Assembly: GCF_900143095.1 (NCBI RefSeq)
Contig: NZ_FRDA01000008.1
Coordinates: 124,001 to 188,000, forward strand
Source: Pseudomonas asturiensis
Lineage (GTDB): Bacteria > Pseudomonadota > Gammaproteobacteria > Pseudomonadales > Pseudomonadaceae
Direction: 5' to 3'
DNA: 64,000 bases
The translations under genes were made by a program, and so were the position numbers. The notes beneath the pieces were generated by a model. That model was not told where the DNA came from. It was given only the letters and a program-made list of their open reading frames with translations, and searched no databases. This document shows positions 30,506 through 40,256 of the stretch, piece after piece; positions within the stretch are counted from its first letter, which is position 1; the number at the start of each line of letters is the position of its first letter.

Positions 30506-31447
30506 TTATTGTTCTGTCAGGCTGCGTACAGTGACGCCGCCTTCAAGCCGTTTGAGTTGCGCGGCATCGGTAATGCCGAAGCCGATCTGAGTCACCGCCA
30601 TGGCGGCAATCGCCGTCGCAGTGCGCAATGTTTTGTGCGGCTCATCGCCGCTGATCAGACCGTGAACCATGCCTGCCAGCAACGAGTCGCCCGCGCCCAC
30701 GGTGCTGGCGACAGTAACCTTGGGCGGCAGCGAGTGCAGCGCAAGGTGGGGACTGAACCAGTGCACACCTTCCGAGCCTTGGGAAATCACCACGTGCTCG
30801 ATGCCCTGGGTGTGCAGACGAGCCGCCACCTCGGCCTGAGCGGCGATGGAGATGATCGGCGCATCCAGCGCGTCGGCCAGTTCTTCGGTGTTGGGCTTGA
30901 TCAGCCACGGACCTGCCGCCAGACCGGCACGCAACGCCAGACCGCTGCTGTCCAGCGCGACTTTCAGCCCCAGATCCTTGAGCATCACCAGCAGCTTGTG
31001 CAGCCATTCAGGCGTTACGCCACGTGGCAGGCTGCCGGCAACGACGACTGCATCGAAGCCCGGCGCGATCTGCTGCACGCGGGCAAACAGCGCCTGCTGC
31101 GCCTCGTCACTGACCTGCGGGCCGGGGCCGTTCAAGTCGGTGATGCGGCCGCTGCCTTCGGCCAGCTTGATGTTGCTGCGGGTTTCGCCCGGCACGCGCA
31201 CGAACTCGTCAACGAAGCCACGACGCTCGAACAGCGCCTCGAACGCCTGTTGATTGTCGATGCCCAGAAATCCGGCGACGGTCAGGTCATGTCCCAGGTC
31301 AGCGAGCACCTGCGCCACATTCAGGCCCTTGCCCGCCGCGTGAGTGAGCATCGCGTTGCTACGATTGACCTGGCCCAGCTCGATCTGCCCCAACTGCACA
31401 GTCAGGTCCAGCGCCGGGTTCATGGTCAGGGTAAGAATCTTCGCCAT
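30506..31447 (-). CDS. fruK: 1-Phosphofructokinase
   Basis: FruK converts fructose-1-phosphate to fructose-1,6-bisphosphate with ATP. The 313-residue PfkB-family protein has the N-terminal TLTMNPALDLTVQLG, the GKGLNVAQVLADLG substrate-binding segment and the catalytic GAGDSLLAGMVHG near residue 250 with the general-base Asp. Its ATG shares a base with the fruB stop, so translation is coupled. The product and its substrate are the effectors known to relieve Cra/FruR repression in pseudomonads. Confidence 0.96.
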   Translation of the reverse strand: MAKILTLTMNPALDLTVQLGQIELGQVNRSNAMLTHAAGKGLNVAQVLADLGHDLTVAGFLGIDNQQAFEALFERRGFVDEFVRVPGETRSNIKLAEGSGRITDLNGPGPQVSDEAQQALFARVQQIAPGFDAVVVAGSLPRGVTPEWLHKLLVMLKDLGLKVALDSSGLALRAGLAAGPWLIKPNTEELADALDAPIISIAAQAEVAARLHTQGIEHVVISQGSEGVHWFSPHLALHSLPPKVTVASTVGAGDSLLAGMVHGLISGDEPHKTLRTATAIAAMAVTQIGFGITDAAQLKRLEGGVTVRSLTEQ

Positions 31448-34314
31448 TACAGGGCCTCCACGAGTGCACGGACTTCGGCGGCACTGCCCACCGCCAGCGC
31501 AGTTTGCGCCAGTTGCCGGGCGCTGCTCAGGCTCAGTTCACGAACACAGGCCTTGACCTCGCCGATACTGCGCGCTGAAACGCTCAACTCATCCACGCCA
31601 AGGCCGACCAGTATCGGCACGGCCAGCGGGTCTGCCGCCAGTTCACCGCAGACGCCGACCCACTTGCCATTGGCATGGGCAGCGCGCACGGTCATATCGA
31701 TCAGTTGCAACACCGAGGGGTGCAGACCATCAGCCTGTGCCGACAGGGTCGGGTGACCACGGTCGATGGCCATGGTGTATTGGGTCAGGTCATTGGTGCC
31801 GATGCTGAAAAAGTCGACTTCTTTGGCCAGCACCGGCGCAATCAGCGCAGCGGACGGCACTTCGATCATGATCCCCAGTTGCAGGTCACTGACCGGAATC
31901 TCTTCACGCAGGCGCTGGGTCATGTCCCGCGCCTGACGCCATTCCTCGACGGTGCCGATCATGGGAAACATGATGCGCAGCGGCCCGCTGTTGGCGGCGC
32001 GCAACAGCGCGCGCAGCTGGCTTTCCATCACGTCCGGGCGCTGCAACGTCAGGCGGATGCCGCGCACGCCGAGGAACGGGTTCTCTTCTTTATCGATGGG
32101 CCAGTACGGCAGCGGCTTGTCGCCACCCACGTCCAGCGTGCGCACCACCAGAGGACGCCCGCCCAGGTCTTCGAGCACGCGGCGGTACTCCGCCTCTTGT
32201 GTGGCTTCGTCCGGCGCCTGAGAATGCGCCATGAACAGCAACTCGGTGCGCAGCAGACCGACGCCTTCAGCGCCCTGCTCCACCGCAGCCGGCGTGCCGG
32301 TGCTGTCACCAATGTTGGCGAACACTTCAACGGCGTGGCCGTCGCGGGTCACCGCTGGCTCCATACGCAGCGCTGCAGCCTCCTTGAGGCGTTGCTCACG
32401 AGCATCGCGATCCTGAATGGCCCGCTGCAAGGTGGCGTCGTCCGGGGCCACGGTCAAACGGCCGCGCTGGCTATCCAGCAGCAGGACAGTGCCCGGCTTG
32501 AGCAGCAGCACTTCATCGCCCGCCCCGACCAGCGCCGGAATGCCCAGCGCACGCGCAACGATGGCGCTGTGCGCCGTCGCACCGCCGCGAGCCGTCAGAA
32601 TGCCCGCTACCTGCGCAGGATCCAGACGCGCCACGTCGGACGGGCCAACTTCGTCCATCACCAGAATGTAAGGTTCGTCGGGCGCGGCGACGGTTTCAAC
32701 GCCGCAGATTTGCGCCAGCACGCGACGACCGACATCACGCAGGTCTGCCGCACGTTCGGCAAGCAGCGCGTCCTGCAGTTGTTCCTGCTGAACGGCAGCC
32801 GCCTCGATTACGCTCGCCCAGGCAGCGGCAGCACTTTCGTCCCGGTTCAGACGCTGCTCGACCTCGTGGGTCAATTCCGGGTCGTCGAGCATCTCCTGGT
32901 GGGTGATGAAGATCTCGCGGATGGCCTTGGCCTTGCTGCGCTGGATCAGGTTTTCGATGTCGCGGCGCACTTCAGCCAGCGCTTTTTGCAGGCGCTCGCG
33001 TTCAGCGGCGACCGACTCGCCTTGCTGAGGGTATTCGAAGGCCTGCAACACCTGAATATGCGCCGGGCCAATCGCAATGCCCGGCGAGGCGGAAACGGCC
33101 TGCAACACGCTGCCGGCTGCCGGGGCATGGACCGGCTTGGCAACGGCGGCTGGCGCAGGTGCCGTCTTGTTTTCGGACGCCACCGGCAGTGGCTCGACTT
33201 CCTCGCCCAAGCCCTGCGCTACCGCTGCCAGCAAGGCCGGCAATGCATCAGCGGCGATGGTCGGTTCAGCGATGAACTCCAGCGTCTGACCGCGACGTGC
33301 GCCCAGGCTGAGCAGCTTGCTCAAGCTCTTGGCAGAGACGGCGCTATCGCCGGTTTCCACGATACGCACGCGAATCTCGCCCTCGAACTCCTTGGCCAGT
33401 TGCGCAAGGATTTTCGCCGGACGCGCGTGCAGCCCATGGGCGTTGGCGAGTTGGATCTGCTCGGTGGGCCATTCGGCGGGCAATTCGCCACCCAGGGCCT
33501 GCAACACCACGCGGCTGTTGGTGGCGTGGCCCAGTTCATGGCCGCGACCTTCGATCAACAAAAGGCACAAGCGCTCAAGCAACGCCTGATGCGCCTCACC
33601 GAGACTGGCCAGACAAAACAGGCCGGTGAGCGGCTGACCCAGATAACGAATCGGTTTGTCAGGCGTGACAAAAGCCAGACCCGGACGCTTGACGGTCTGC
33701 TCGCTGTGCAGCCACCACAGGCCATCGCCCAGCGACAGCGCCTCGACTTGCTGCAACACCGCAGCGAAACCGTTACTGACACAATCGGCCTTGCGCAGCA
33801 GACGTGCGCCGCGCCATACCAGTTCTTCGAAATCGTCGGCCGATACACCCAGGCTGATCATTTGCGCATCGAGCGCCAGTTCCTGCGGTGCGCCTTGCAG
33901 CAGTTTGAGCAGATCCTCCGGGGTCTTAGCTTCTCGCAGCGCCTGGCCGAGGTCTTCCTCGCCCAACGCGCGGGTCAGCAGTTGCAGCAGGCGCAAGTGC
34001 TCATCGGACTTGGCCGCGATACCAATGGCCAGGTACACCATCTGGCCATCGCCCCAGTCCACCCCTTCGGGGAACTGCATCAGGCGCACGCCAGTGGTGG
34101 AGACAAGGTCGCGGGTTTCGGGAGTGCCATGGGGGATGGCGATGCCCTGACCCAGAAAGGTGGAGCCCTGCTGTTCGCGGTTCATCAACCCGGTGAGATA
34201 GCCTTGTGCAACCAGGCCGTCGGCGACCAGATGTTCGGCAATCAATTCAAGTGCGGCAGTTTTATCCACAGCCGACTGGGCCATGGATATTTGCTCCAGA
34301 GTGAGTTCGAGCAT
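31447..34314 (-). CDS. fruB: Fructose PTS multiphosphoryl transfer protein (EIIA-HPr-EI)
   Basis: This fused protein carries phosphate from PEP to FruA. The start at 34314 (MLELTLEQISMAQ) gives 955 residues; 11 further in-frame codons upstream are not family-like. Domains in order: EIIA(Fru) with His62 (GIAIPHGTPETRD), HPr with His296 (NAHGLHARPAK), and Enzyme I from about residue 415 with His582 (GGATAHSAIVARALGIP) and the C-terminal PEP-binding barrel. This three-part fusion is the standard Pseudomonas arrangement. It opens the operon divergent from cra. Confidence 0.97.
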   Translation of the reverse strand: MLELTLEQISMAQSAVDKTAALELIAEHLVADGLVAQGYLTGLMNREQQGSTFLGQGIAIPHGTPETRDLVSTTGVRLMQFPEGVDWGDGQMVYLAIGIAAKSDEHLRLLQLLTRALGEEDLGQALREAKTPEDLLKLLQGAPQELALDAQMISLGVSADDFEELVWRGARLLRKADCVSNGFAAVLQQVEALSLGDGLWWLHSEQTVKRPGLAFVTPDKPIRYLGQPLTGLFCLASLGEAHQALLERLCLLLIEGRGHELGHATNSRVVLQALGGELPAEWPTEQIQLANAHGLHARPAKILAQLAKEFEGEIRVRIVETGDSAVSAKSLSKLLSLGARRGQTLEFIAEPTIAADALPALLAAVAQGLGEEVEPLPVASENKTAPAPAAVAKPVHAPAAGSVLQAVSASPGIAIGPAHIQVLQAFEYPQQGESVAAERERLQKALAEVRRDIENLIQRSKAKAIREIFITHQEMLDDPELTHEVEQRLNRDESAAAAWASVIEAAAVQQEQLQDALLAERAADLRDVGRRVLAQICGVETVAAPDEPYILVMDEVGPSDVARLDPAQVAGILTARGGATAHSAIVARALGIPALVGAGDEVLLLKPGTVLLLDSQRGRLTVAPDDATLQRAIQDRDAREQRLKEAAALRMEPAVTRDGHAVEVFANIGDSTGTPAAVEQGAEGVGLLRTELLFMAHSQAPDEATQEAEYRRVLEDLGGRPLVVRTLDVGGDKPLPYWPIDKEENPFLGVRGIRLTLQRPDVMESQLRALLRAANSGPLRIMFPMIGTVEEWRQARDMTQRLREEIPVSDLQLGIMIEVPSAALIAPVLAKEVDFFSIGTNDLTQYTMAIDRGHPTLSAQADGLHPSVLQLIDMTVRAAHANGKWVGVCGELAADPLAVPILVGLGVDELSVSARSIGEVKACVRELSLSSARQLAQTALAVGSAAEVRALVEAL

Positions 34315-34453
34315 TGCCTTGACTCCTGTGCAGCGCCAGGGCGCCACTTGATTCTTGTTTTAATGACGATCTGACATGATCGACAGCTTGGGGTAGATGA
34401 AATGCTATCCATCGGACATCGGTTTCATCTCGATTGCAGCAGACAATGCGAAA

Positions 34454-34469
34454 GCTGAATCGTTTAATC
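34454..34469. promoter_or_regulatory. Cra/FruR-type operator in the fruB-cra intergenic region
   Basis: GCTGAATCGTTTAATC matches the Cra half-palindromic consensus (GCTGAA-C-NTTTCA type). It lies 140 bases before fruB and 186 before cra in the 340-base divergent region 34315-34654. A weaker partner, ATCGGTTTCATC near 34418-34429, may be a second site. Cra binding here would repress fruBKA until fructose-1-phosphate accumulates, as known in Pseudomonas putida. The rest of the intergenic region shows no gene. Confidence 0.65.
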
Positions 34470-34654
34470 TACAATTGCCCGGCACGTTACTCGATTCTTG
34501 GGATTCATTGAAGCCCAGTCGGTCTGATCCTGTAGGAGAAGTCCCAAAATACTTGCAGTAGTTGGGGTTGTGCCACGGTCTCGTGTAAAGATGACCGTCA
34601 TACAAAAGTTTTTCGACTGTCGTAAGCCACGCCAATAACAAAAGGAAATTTGCG

Positions 34655-35650
34655 GTGAAACTGAGCGATATTGCGCGTCTGGCAGGTGTGTCCGTCACCA
34701 CGGCCAGCTACGTGATCAACGGCAAGGCTGAACAGCAGCGCATCAGCCCCGCCACCGTCGAGCGGGTACGGGCAGTGGTCGAAGAGCATGACTTTCGCCC
34801 CAACCCTCAGGCAGCCGGCCTGCGCAGCCGACACAGCAAGACACTGGGCTTTATCCTTCCAGACCTTGAAAACCCCAGCTATGCACGCATCGCCAAACTT
34901 CTGGAGCAAGGCGCAAGGGCACTGGGTTATCAGTTGCTGATCGCCAGTTCCGATGACGATCCCGTCAGCGAGCTGCAACTGCTGCAGGTGTTTCGCGCAC
35001 GCCGCTGTGATGCGTTGCTGGTCGCCAGCTGCCTGCCGCCGAGCGACGACAGCTACCGCGAGCTGCAACTCAAAGGCTTGCCGATCATCGCCATCGACCG
35101 TGAAATGAACCCGGAATTTTTCTGCTCGGTGGTCAGCGACGACCACGACGCGAGCCTGCAGCTGACTCACAGTCTGCTGGAAACCAACCCCCGGCACATC
35201 GCCCTGATTGGTGCGCGACCTGAGCTGAGCATCAGCCGGGCGCGCGCTGCCGGCTTCGAGCATGCGCTCGCAGGCTTTGCCGGAACCACCATCGTGGAAC
35301 ATGGCGAGGCGTTCAGCAGGCAATGCGGCCAACGCCTGATGACCGAGATGCTTGAGCGCCTGGGTCAATTTCCCGACGCGCTCATCACCACCTCGTATGT
35401 GCTGCTGCAAGGCGTGTTCGACGTTCTGCAAAGCCAGACGCTGAACTCGACCCAACTGCATCTGGGCACGTTCGGTGACACGCAACTGCTGGACTTCCTG
35501 CCGTTGCCGGTCAATGCCATGGCGCAGCAGCATCAGAAGATTGCCGACACCGCACTGCAACTGGCCCTGGATGCGATTCAGAAGAATGAATATCAACCCG
35601 GCGTGCATGCCATCGTGCGTACCTTCAAGCAACGTATTCACGGGGTGTGA
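34655..35650 (+). CDS. cra: Catabolite repressor/activator Cra (FruR)
   Basis: A 331-residue LacI-family regulator. GTG start at 34655 follows AAAGGAAATTTGCG. The helix-turn-helix and hinge are intact (LSDIARLAGVSVTTASYVIN, residues 3-22), followed by the periplasmic-binding-protein-like effector domain (TLGFILPDLENPSYARIAKL from about residue 63). In pseudomonads Cra controls mainly fruBKA and responds to fructose-1-phosphate. Divergent placement and the operator at 34454 agree. Confidence 0.95.
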   Translation: MKLSDIARLAGVSVTTASYVINGKAEQQRISPATVERVRAVVEEHDFRPNPQAAGLRSRHSKTLGFILPDLENPSYARIAKLLEQGARALGYQLLIASSDDDPVSELQLLQVFRARRCDALLVASCLPPSDDSYRELQLKGLPIIAIDREMNPEFFCSVVSDDHDASLQLTHSLLETNPRHIALIGARPELSISRARAAGFEHALAGFAGTTIVEHGEAFSRQCGQRLMTEMLERLGQFPDALITTSYVLLQGVFDVLQSQTLNSTQLHLGTFGDTQLLDFLPLPVNAMAQQHQKIADTALQLALDAIQKNEYQPGVHAIVRTFKQRIHGV

Positions 35651-36435
35651 GCGTGGCGCTGATCGACACCCACACGCACCTCGACTTCCCGGACTTCGAT
35701 GCCGACCGTGCGCACGTCCTGGAAAACTGTCGCGTGCTGGGTGTCCAGCGCATGGTGGTGCTGGGGGTTTATCAGCGTAATTGGCAGCGACTGTGGGACC
35801 TGACCGAACAGAACCCTGCCCTGCACGCCGCCTTTGGGCTGCACCCGGTCTATATCGACGAGCACCGCCCAGAGCATCTGACGCAGCTGGGTGACTGGCT
35901 CACACGCCTCAACGGTCATTCTCAGTTGTGTGCGGTGGGCGAGATCGGGCTGGATTACTACGTTGAAGGCCTGGACAAAGCGCGTCAGCAACAGGTGTTC
36001 AAGGCGCAGTTACAACTGGCAGCGGACTTCGATCTACCGGTCTTGCTGCATGTCAGGCGCAGCCATGCCGATGTGATCGCGACGCTCAAACGCTTTGCAC
36101 TCAAACGCAGCGGCATCGTTCACGCCTTTGCCGGTAGCCGGGAGGAAGCGCGGGAGTACATCAAGCTGGGGTTCAGACTCGGGTTGGGTGGCGCAGCGAC
36201 CTGGCCACAGGCGTTGCGCATGCACCGGGTGATTGCCGAACTGCCACTGCAAAGCGTGGTACTGGAGACCGACTCCCCGGACATGGCCCCGGCCATGTAC
36301 CCCAACCAGCGCAACAGCCCGGAACATTTGCCGGACATTTGCACGGCACTGGCGAAGCTTATGAACGTCAGCCCCGCACAGCTGGCCGAGGCGAGTACCC
36401 GCAACGCCTGCGAACTGTTCGACTGGCCCCTCTGA
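35647..36435 (+). CDS. TatD family metal-dependent hydrolase
   Basis: A 262-residue TIM-barrel metal hydrolase of the TatD/YcfH/YjjV class, whose known members are metal-dependent DNases or exonucleases. Metal ligands are visible: DTHTHLDFPD near residue 7, GEIGLDYY near residue 97, LLHVRRSH near residue 131 and ETDSPDMAP near residue 205. GTG start at 35647 overlaps the cra stop; a second GTG at 35653 is possible. It probably shares the cra transcript. Confidence 0.92.
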   Translation: MSVALIDTHTHLDFPDFDADRAHVLENCRVLGVQRMVVLGVYQRNWQRLWDLTEQNPALHAAFGLHPVYIDEHRPEHLTQLGDWLTRLNGHSQLCAVGEIGLDYYVEGLDKARQQQVFKAQLQLAADFDLPVLLHVRRSHADVIATLKRFALKRSGIVHAFAGSREEAREYIKLGFRLGLGGAATWPQALRMHRVIAELPLQSVVLETDSPDMAPAMYPNQRNSPEHLPDICTALAKLMNVSPAQLAEASTRNACELFDWPL

Positions 36436-36437
36436 CG

Positions 36438-37274
36438 TCAGATCAGCAAGGTCCACAGGGCAAAACCTGTGTACCAGACAATCGCCGCACGGATCAGCAA
36501 CTCCCAGAGCATGTCGAGGCTGCTCACGCCATCGGTGCCCAGCGCAGGCGCCGGCACGTCGCTGGCCGCACAGCCGATACGGTTGATCAGTTGCGGCGCG
36601 CTGATGTTCCAGTTGAGCAACTCATGCAGCATCACCCGGCTGACTGCAACGAAGTTGCCAACCAGAGCGAAGCTGGCCGCGAGCAGCCTGACCGGCACCC
36701 AGTCGAAGGCATGACGCAGTTGCGCAGCGCGCTCGACCAGGGCTGGCGTCTTGCCGTGCTCGGCAGCCAGCGCCAGCAGGCGATACGCCAGCGCCGCGAC
36801 CGGCCCCAGCAGGAAGTACCAGAAGATCACCGCAAAAAAACTTTGATAGGCCTGCCAGAGCATGTAGCCCTGAACGCCCTGCAACAGTTGCTGACTGTCA
36901 TCGGCCAGAACGCCCATGTCCCGCTCGGCCACATGCACGGCTGCCTGCGAATCGGCACGTCGACAGGCATCGCGAAACGGACCGAGCGCTGCAATCAGAT
37001 CGCCTCTGCCCAGGCTGTAGATCAGCACCAGCAGGTGAACGGGCAGTGCCAGCCAGCCATACGCCACCGACCCCACGACGGTCAGCGCCAGTTGCAGCAA
37101 CACGACCGGCAGCAGAATCAGCAACGCCAGGATCAGCCAGGGCCGCGACGCCGTTCGAGGACCGGCCTCAAGCCTGGCCAGCTCGCCCAGCCAGGGACCA
37201 TCACGCTGCACACGCTGACGCAGCGCAGAGAACTTCTCCACCCAGACCGCCAGCAACAACACCAGAAAACTCAT
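36438..37274 (-). CDS. ampE: AmpE-like regulatory membrane protein
   Basis: AmpE is an inner-membrane protein of unresolved role that accompanies AmpD. The 278 residues start with MSFLVLLLAVWVEKF and have about four hydrophobic helices, ending in a membrane segment. It starts 15 bases after ampD, the standard ampDE pair. In P. aeruginosa a structure-like CobD/CbiB relation is recognised, but a function in beta-lactamase induction is unclear. Confidence 0.92.
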   Translation of the reverse strand: MSFLVLLLAVWVEKFSALRQRVQRDGPWLGELARLEAGPRTASRPWLILALLILLPVVLLQLALTVVGSVAYGWLALPVHLLVLIYSLGRGDLIAALGPFRDACRRADSQAAVHVAERDMGVLADDSQQLLQGVQGYMLWQAYQSFFAVIFWYFLLGPVAALAYRLLALAAEHGKTPALVERAAQLRHAFDWVPVRLLAASFALVGNFVAVSRVMLHELLNWNISAPQLINRIGCAASDVPAPALGTDGVSSLDMLWELLIRAAIVWYTGFALWTLLI

Positions 37275-37289
37275 CGTTCGTCCCTCACA

Positions 37290-37838
37290 TCATTCCTGCA
37301 GCGCCGCGTGAAATCTTGCCCAGTCAAAACAAGGCCCCGGATCGGTCTTGCGCCCTGGCGCAATGTCACTGTGACCACAGATGCGTTCAGGGGTAATGCC
37401 CGGATACGCGACACGCAACTGACGCGTCAAATCGGTCAGCGCTGCGTATTGCGCATCGGTAAAAGGCTGATCATCAGTGCCTTCCAGCTCAATGCCGATG
37501 GAAAAGTCGTTGCAGCCTTTACGCCCCTGAAAGCAGGAAACGCCTGCATGCCACGCCCGATCCAGACAAGAGACGAACTGAATCGCGTCGCCATCACGTT
37601 CAATCAGAAAATGCGCCGAAACCGTCAGATGGGCAATGCCTTCGAAATAAGGATGCTCAGAGGTATCAAGCCGATTCTGAAACAGGGCGTGTACCTTGCC
37701 CGTCTTGAACTGGCCGGGCGGCAGGCTGATGTTGTGGATCACCAAGAGCGAAATCTCGCCATCGGGTCGCGAATTGAAGTTGGGCGACGGGCAGTGCTGG
37801 ACGCCTGTGCACCAACCGCTTGCGCAATCGAGCCGCAT
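37290..37838 (-). CDS. ampD: 1,6-Anhydro-N-acetylmuramoyl-L-alanine amidase AmpD
   Basis: AmpD cleaves the stem peptide from anhydro-muropeptides in the cytoplasm and thereby keeps AmpR-dependent beta-lactamase expression low. The ATG at 37838 (MRLDCASGWCTGVQ) is preceded by AAGGAG at 6 bases and gives the normal 182 residues. Zinc ligands are intact: His in LVIHNISLPPGQF near residue 34, then GHSDIAPGRKTDPGPCFDW near residue 154. No signal peptide, as expected. Confidence 0.96.
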   Translation of the reverse strand: MRLDCASGWCTGVQHCPSPNFNSRPDGEISLLVIHNISLPPGQFKTGKVHALFQNRLDTSEHPYFEGIAHLTVSAHFLIERDGDAIQFVSCLDRAWHAGVSCFQGRKGCNDFSIGIELEGTDDQPFTDAQYAALTDLTRQLRVAYPGITPERICGHSDIAPGRKTDPGPCFDWARFHAALQE

Positions 37839-38000
37839 GAAAGCTCCTTGAGCGGACAACTGGATAGCGCTCAGTATGCCCGCGATGGAAAACGATGTGG
37901 GGGTTGTCACCAGGCGGGTGTTGTACGAAATGGCTTAAAAACGCGCAGCAGCGGCTCCGCACGCTGTCGCTGCCGAGGGCAGGCGACAGCGCCAAAGGCG

Positions 38001-40256
38001 TCAGGCGCCTTTCTTGAGCTTGCGCAATTGAGTGACCACCGACTCCAGCGCACGGTCGAACAACAGGGCGTCGTCGAGAATGCGCACCGCACCGCGACGA
38101 AACTCGACAGCCAGTCCCATCCGGGTCTTTTCCAGCACTTTCATGCCGGTGCGGTTGACGAAAATGTAGCGCCCGCCTGGCTCGACGATAGCGGTCAGTT
38201 TGCAGCGCAGCTTGTGCTCTTCGTCTTCCTGGATCTCGACCCAGCAGCCAGCGCGCAATGCATCCACCATTTGCAGACCGGCGTCATTCTCCGGCAACTG
38301 CCCGGGTGCCTCTTGAAGCAGCGCTTCTTCGGGTGCAATCAGGACAATTTCTTCCATGACTTCCATCATGGGCGGGCCTTCAAACGCTGTGACGGACGTT
38401 GCCACGCCAGCCGAAGCCTCATCACCTGAAACCTCATGCAGTCTGGACAGGTGCTGGAACGCCTGGACGTGCAGCGACTCAAGCTGGCTGAAAAACTCGC
38501 TGGTGGCAAAGGGGTCGAACGCCGCGCTGGTCAGGCCATCGCGCAGCGCCTTGAGCAGACCGGGAACCAGATCCAGCAGTTGCTGACAGGCTTGCGGCTC
38601 GTCGTGCAGCTCCACGCTCCAGATCAACTCGTCCATGGTCACCAGCCCCGCCTGCCACTCGCTGGAGCCATCACCGTGCTTGAGGCAGGTTAGCAGCAGG
38701 ACCTTGCTCCAGGCCTCTTGCAGCAGGCGCACAACGGCCTCGGGCAGTGTCTTGCCCAGCAGACGTCGATTGAGTTCCTGCTGCACACGCTGACGCGCGA
38801 GTTCAGCGCGGGCACGCCCTTCTTCGGCGTCGCGGGTTCGCTGCTCAAGCAGCTCGCTGCGCCGACGCTCATCGCTGGTGAACGCCAGAAACTCGGCCAG
38901 CAACTCGGAAAAAATCGCCGGGTCGTCGACAAAATCGTTAAGCAGCCGCTGTACGATCTGCTCGACACGCACGTAGAGGGAGTCGCGCTGGTAATCATCG
39001 CGCCCACCCCAGCCGAGCGCTGCTGTGGCGATTTCATTGAGCAGACGACGGGCAGGATGACTGCCACGGCTGAAAAAGCTTTTATCGAGCACTGCCACCT
39101 TGAGCATCGGAATCTGCAGTCGCCCGATCAGGGCGCGCAGCGAAGGCGGCAGGTTACGGTCGTCGAGGATGAATTCGAACAACATCGCAATCAGGTTGAT
39201 GACATCTTCATCACCCGCGCCCACACCACGGGACTTGCCGCTTCTGACGCTGACACGCGTCAGCAATTGCTCGAGCTGATCACGCAGGTCGAACTCGTCC
39301 GACGCCTGCTGTGCAGGCACGTACTGCTGCAAGTGCGAAAGCAGACGCAACAGGTCCTTGCTGGAGATGGGCCGTACTTCGGTGTTGGGTTCGTGGCGTG
39401 GCGTCAGATTGCCCCTGACCTGCAGTAGCAGCTCCTGCAACGCCGAAAACACTTCCTGCACGCCTTTGTCGAGCTTGTCGGCTGCCTCGGCCAGCGTGGG
39501 GTCGGACAACTCCGGACTGCGAGCACGCGGCGTCGGATGGTCAGATGAGCGACGCGCAGGCAAAGCCTTCATGTCCGGCAGGATACCGGTGGCGATCAAC
39601 AACTGATTCGCTTCGCCATACAGATGGTCGGCGTTGCTCAGCACGTAGCGTTCGAACAGTTTGAGGATGATCAGCTTGACCTTGATCTCGACACCCAGAC
39701 TGCGTGCGGCCTCAAGAAAGAGCCTGCACAGAATCGCTGGCCCCATGGGATTGGTCTCATCCGTCACAGGCTGCGGCAGCAATGCGTTGAGACGCAGGGT
39801 GAAGTGACTCAGTGCAAGGCTGTCACGGCTCATGACTTTCGTGACCATCGCATCGACAGCGACGGTTTTCTCGAGCTCATCGTTCGGCACCAGCGCAAGC
39901 TTGTCGAACGACACGGAGGCAGACAGCACGGGCTCGCTCACCCGGTACTGGCCAAGCGCCAGAAAGGATTCATAGAACTTGTCGAGAAACCCGCGCTCAA
40001 TGCTTTTACGCTTGAGGCGCAAGTCCCGCATCGCTTCAAAGAAAAGGTTTTGCTCGCTGTTGCTGCTGGCGCGATCAGCCATCTCGAAGAGGGTATCGTC
40101 GGCGTTATCGAACAGCGCTTGCAACGCGTCCTTGAGCTGCTGCGCGGCCTTGTCACGCACTTGCAGCAACACCACGGGCAAGCGGGACAGGGGCGCACTG
40201 CCTCCTGGAACGGAAGATATCTTGCTTAACGGCACTACTTTTTCGTCGTTCGGCAT
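38001..40256 (-). CDS. DUF1631 family protein
   Basis: A large cytoplasmic protein (751 residues from the ATG at 40256, MPNDEKVVPLSKISS, with AGGGGGGT before it; 781 if an upstream codon is used). Most of it is alpha-helical, including a charged coiled-coil-like stretch around residues 440-520 (SELLEQRTRDAEEGRARAEL). The last 90 residues (GCWVEIQEDEEHKLRCKLT onward) look like a small beta-barrel of PilZ-like type, without a clear RxxxR cyclic-di-GMP motif. Family function is unknown; some databases mislabel it thymidine phosphorylase. It precedes nadC divergently, as in PAO1. Confidence 0.88.
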   Translation of the reverse strand: MPNDEKVVPLSKISSVPGGSAPLSRLPVVLLQVRDKAAQQLKDALQALFDNADDTLFEMADRASSNSEQNLFFEAMRDLRLKRKSIERGFLDKFYESFLALGQYRVSEPVLSASVSFDKLALVPNDELEKTVAVDAMVTKVMSRDSLALSHFTLRLNALLPQPVTDETNPMGPAILCRLFLEAARSLGVEIKVKLIILKLFERYVLSNADHLYGEANQLLIATGILPDMKALPARRSSDHPTPRARSPELSDPTLAEAADKLDKGVQEVFSALQELLLQVRGNLTPRHEPNTEVRPISSKDLLRLLSHLQQYVPAQQASDEFDLRDQLEQLLTRVSVRSGKSRGVGAGDEDVINLIAMLFEFILDDRNLPPSLRALIGRLQIPMLKVAVLDKSFFSRGSHPARRLLNEIATAALGWGGRDDYQRDSLYVRVEQIVQRLLNDFVDDPAIFSELLAEFLAFTSDERRRSELLEQRTRDAEEGRARAELARQRVQQELNRRLLGKTLPEAVVRLLQEAWSKVLLLTCLKHGDGSSEWQAGLVTMDELIWSVELHDEPQACQQLLDLVPGLLKALRDGLTSAAFDPFATSEFFSQLESLHVQAFQHLSRLHEVSGDEASAGVATSVTAFEGPPMMEVMEEIVLIAPEEALLQEAPGQLPENDAGLQMVDALRAGCWVEIQEDEEHKLRCKLTAIVEPGGRYIFVNRTGMKVLEKTRMGLAVEFRRGAVRILDDALLFDRALESVVTQLRKLKKGA

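Noticed and set aside
31675..34374. 899-codon reading frame opposite fruB
   Set aside because: Very long but antisense to a well-supported EIIA-HPr-EI gene with intact active sites; composition (Gln/Arg/His-rich) is typical of GC-driven shadow frames.
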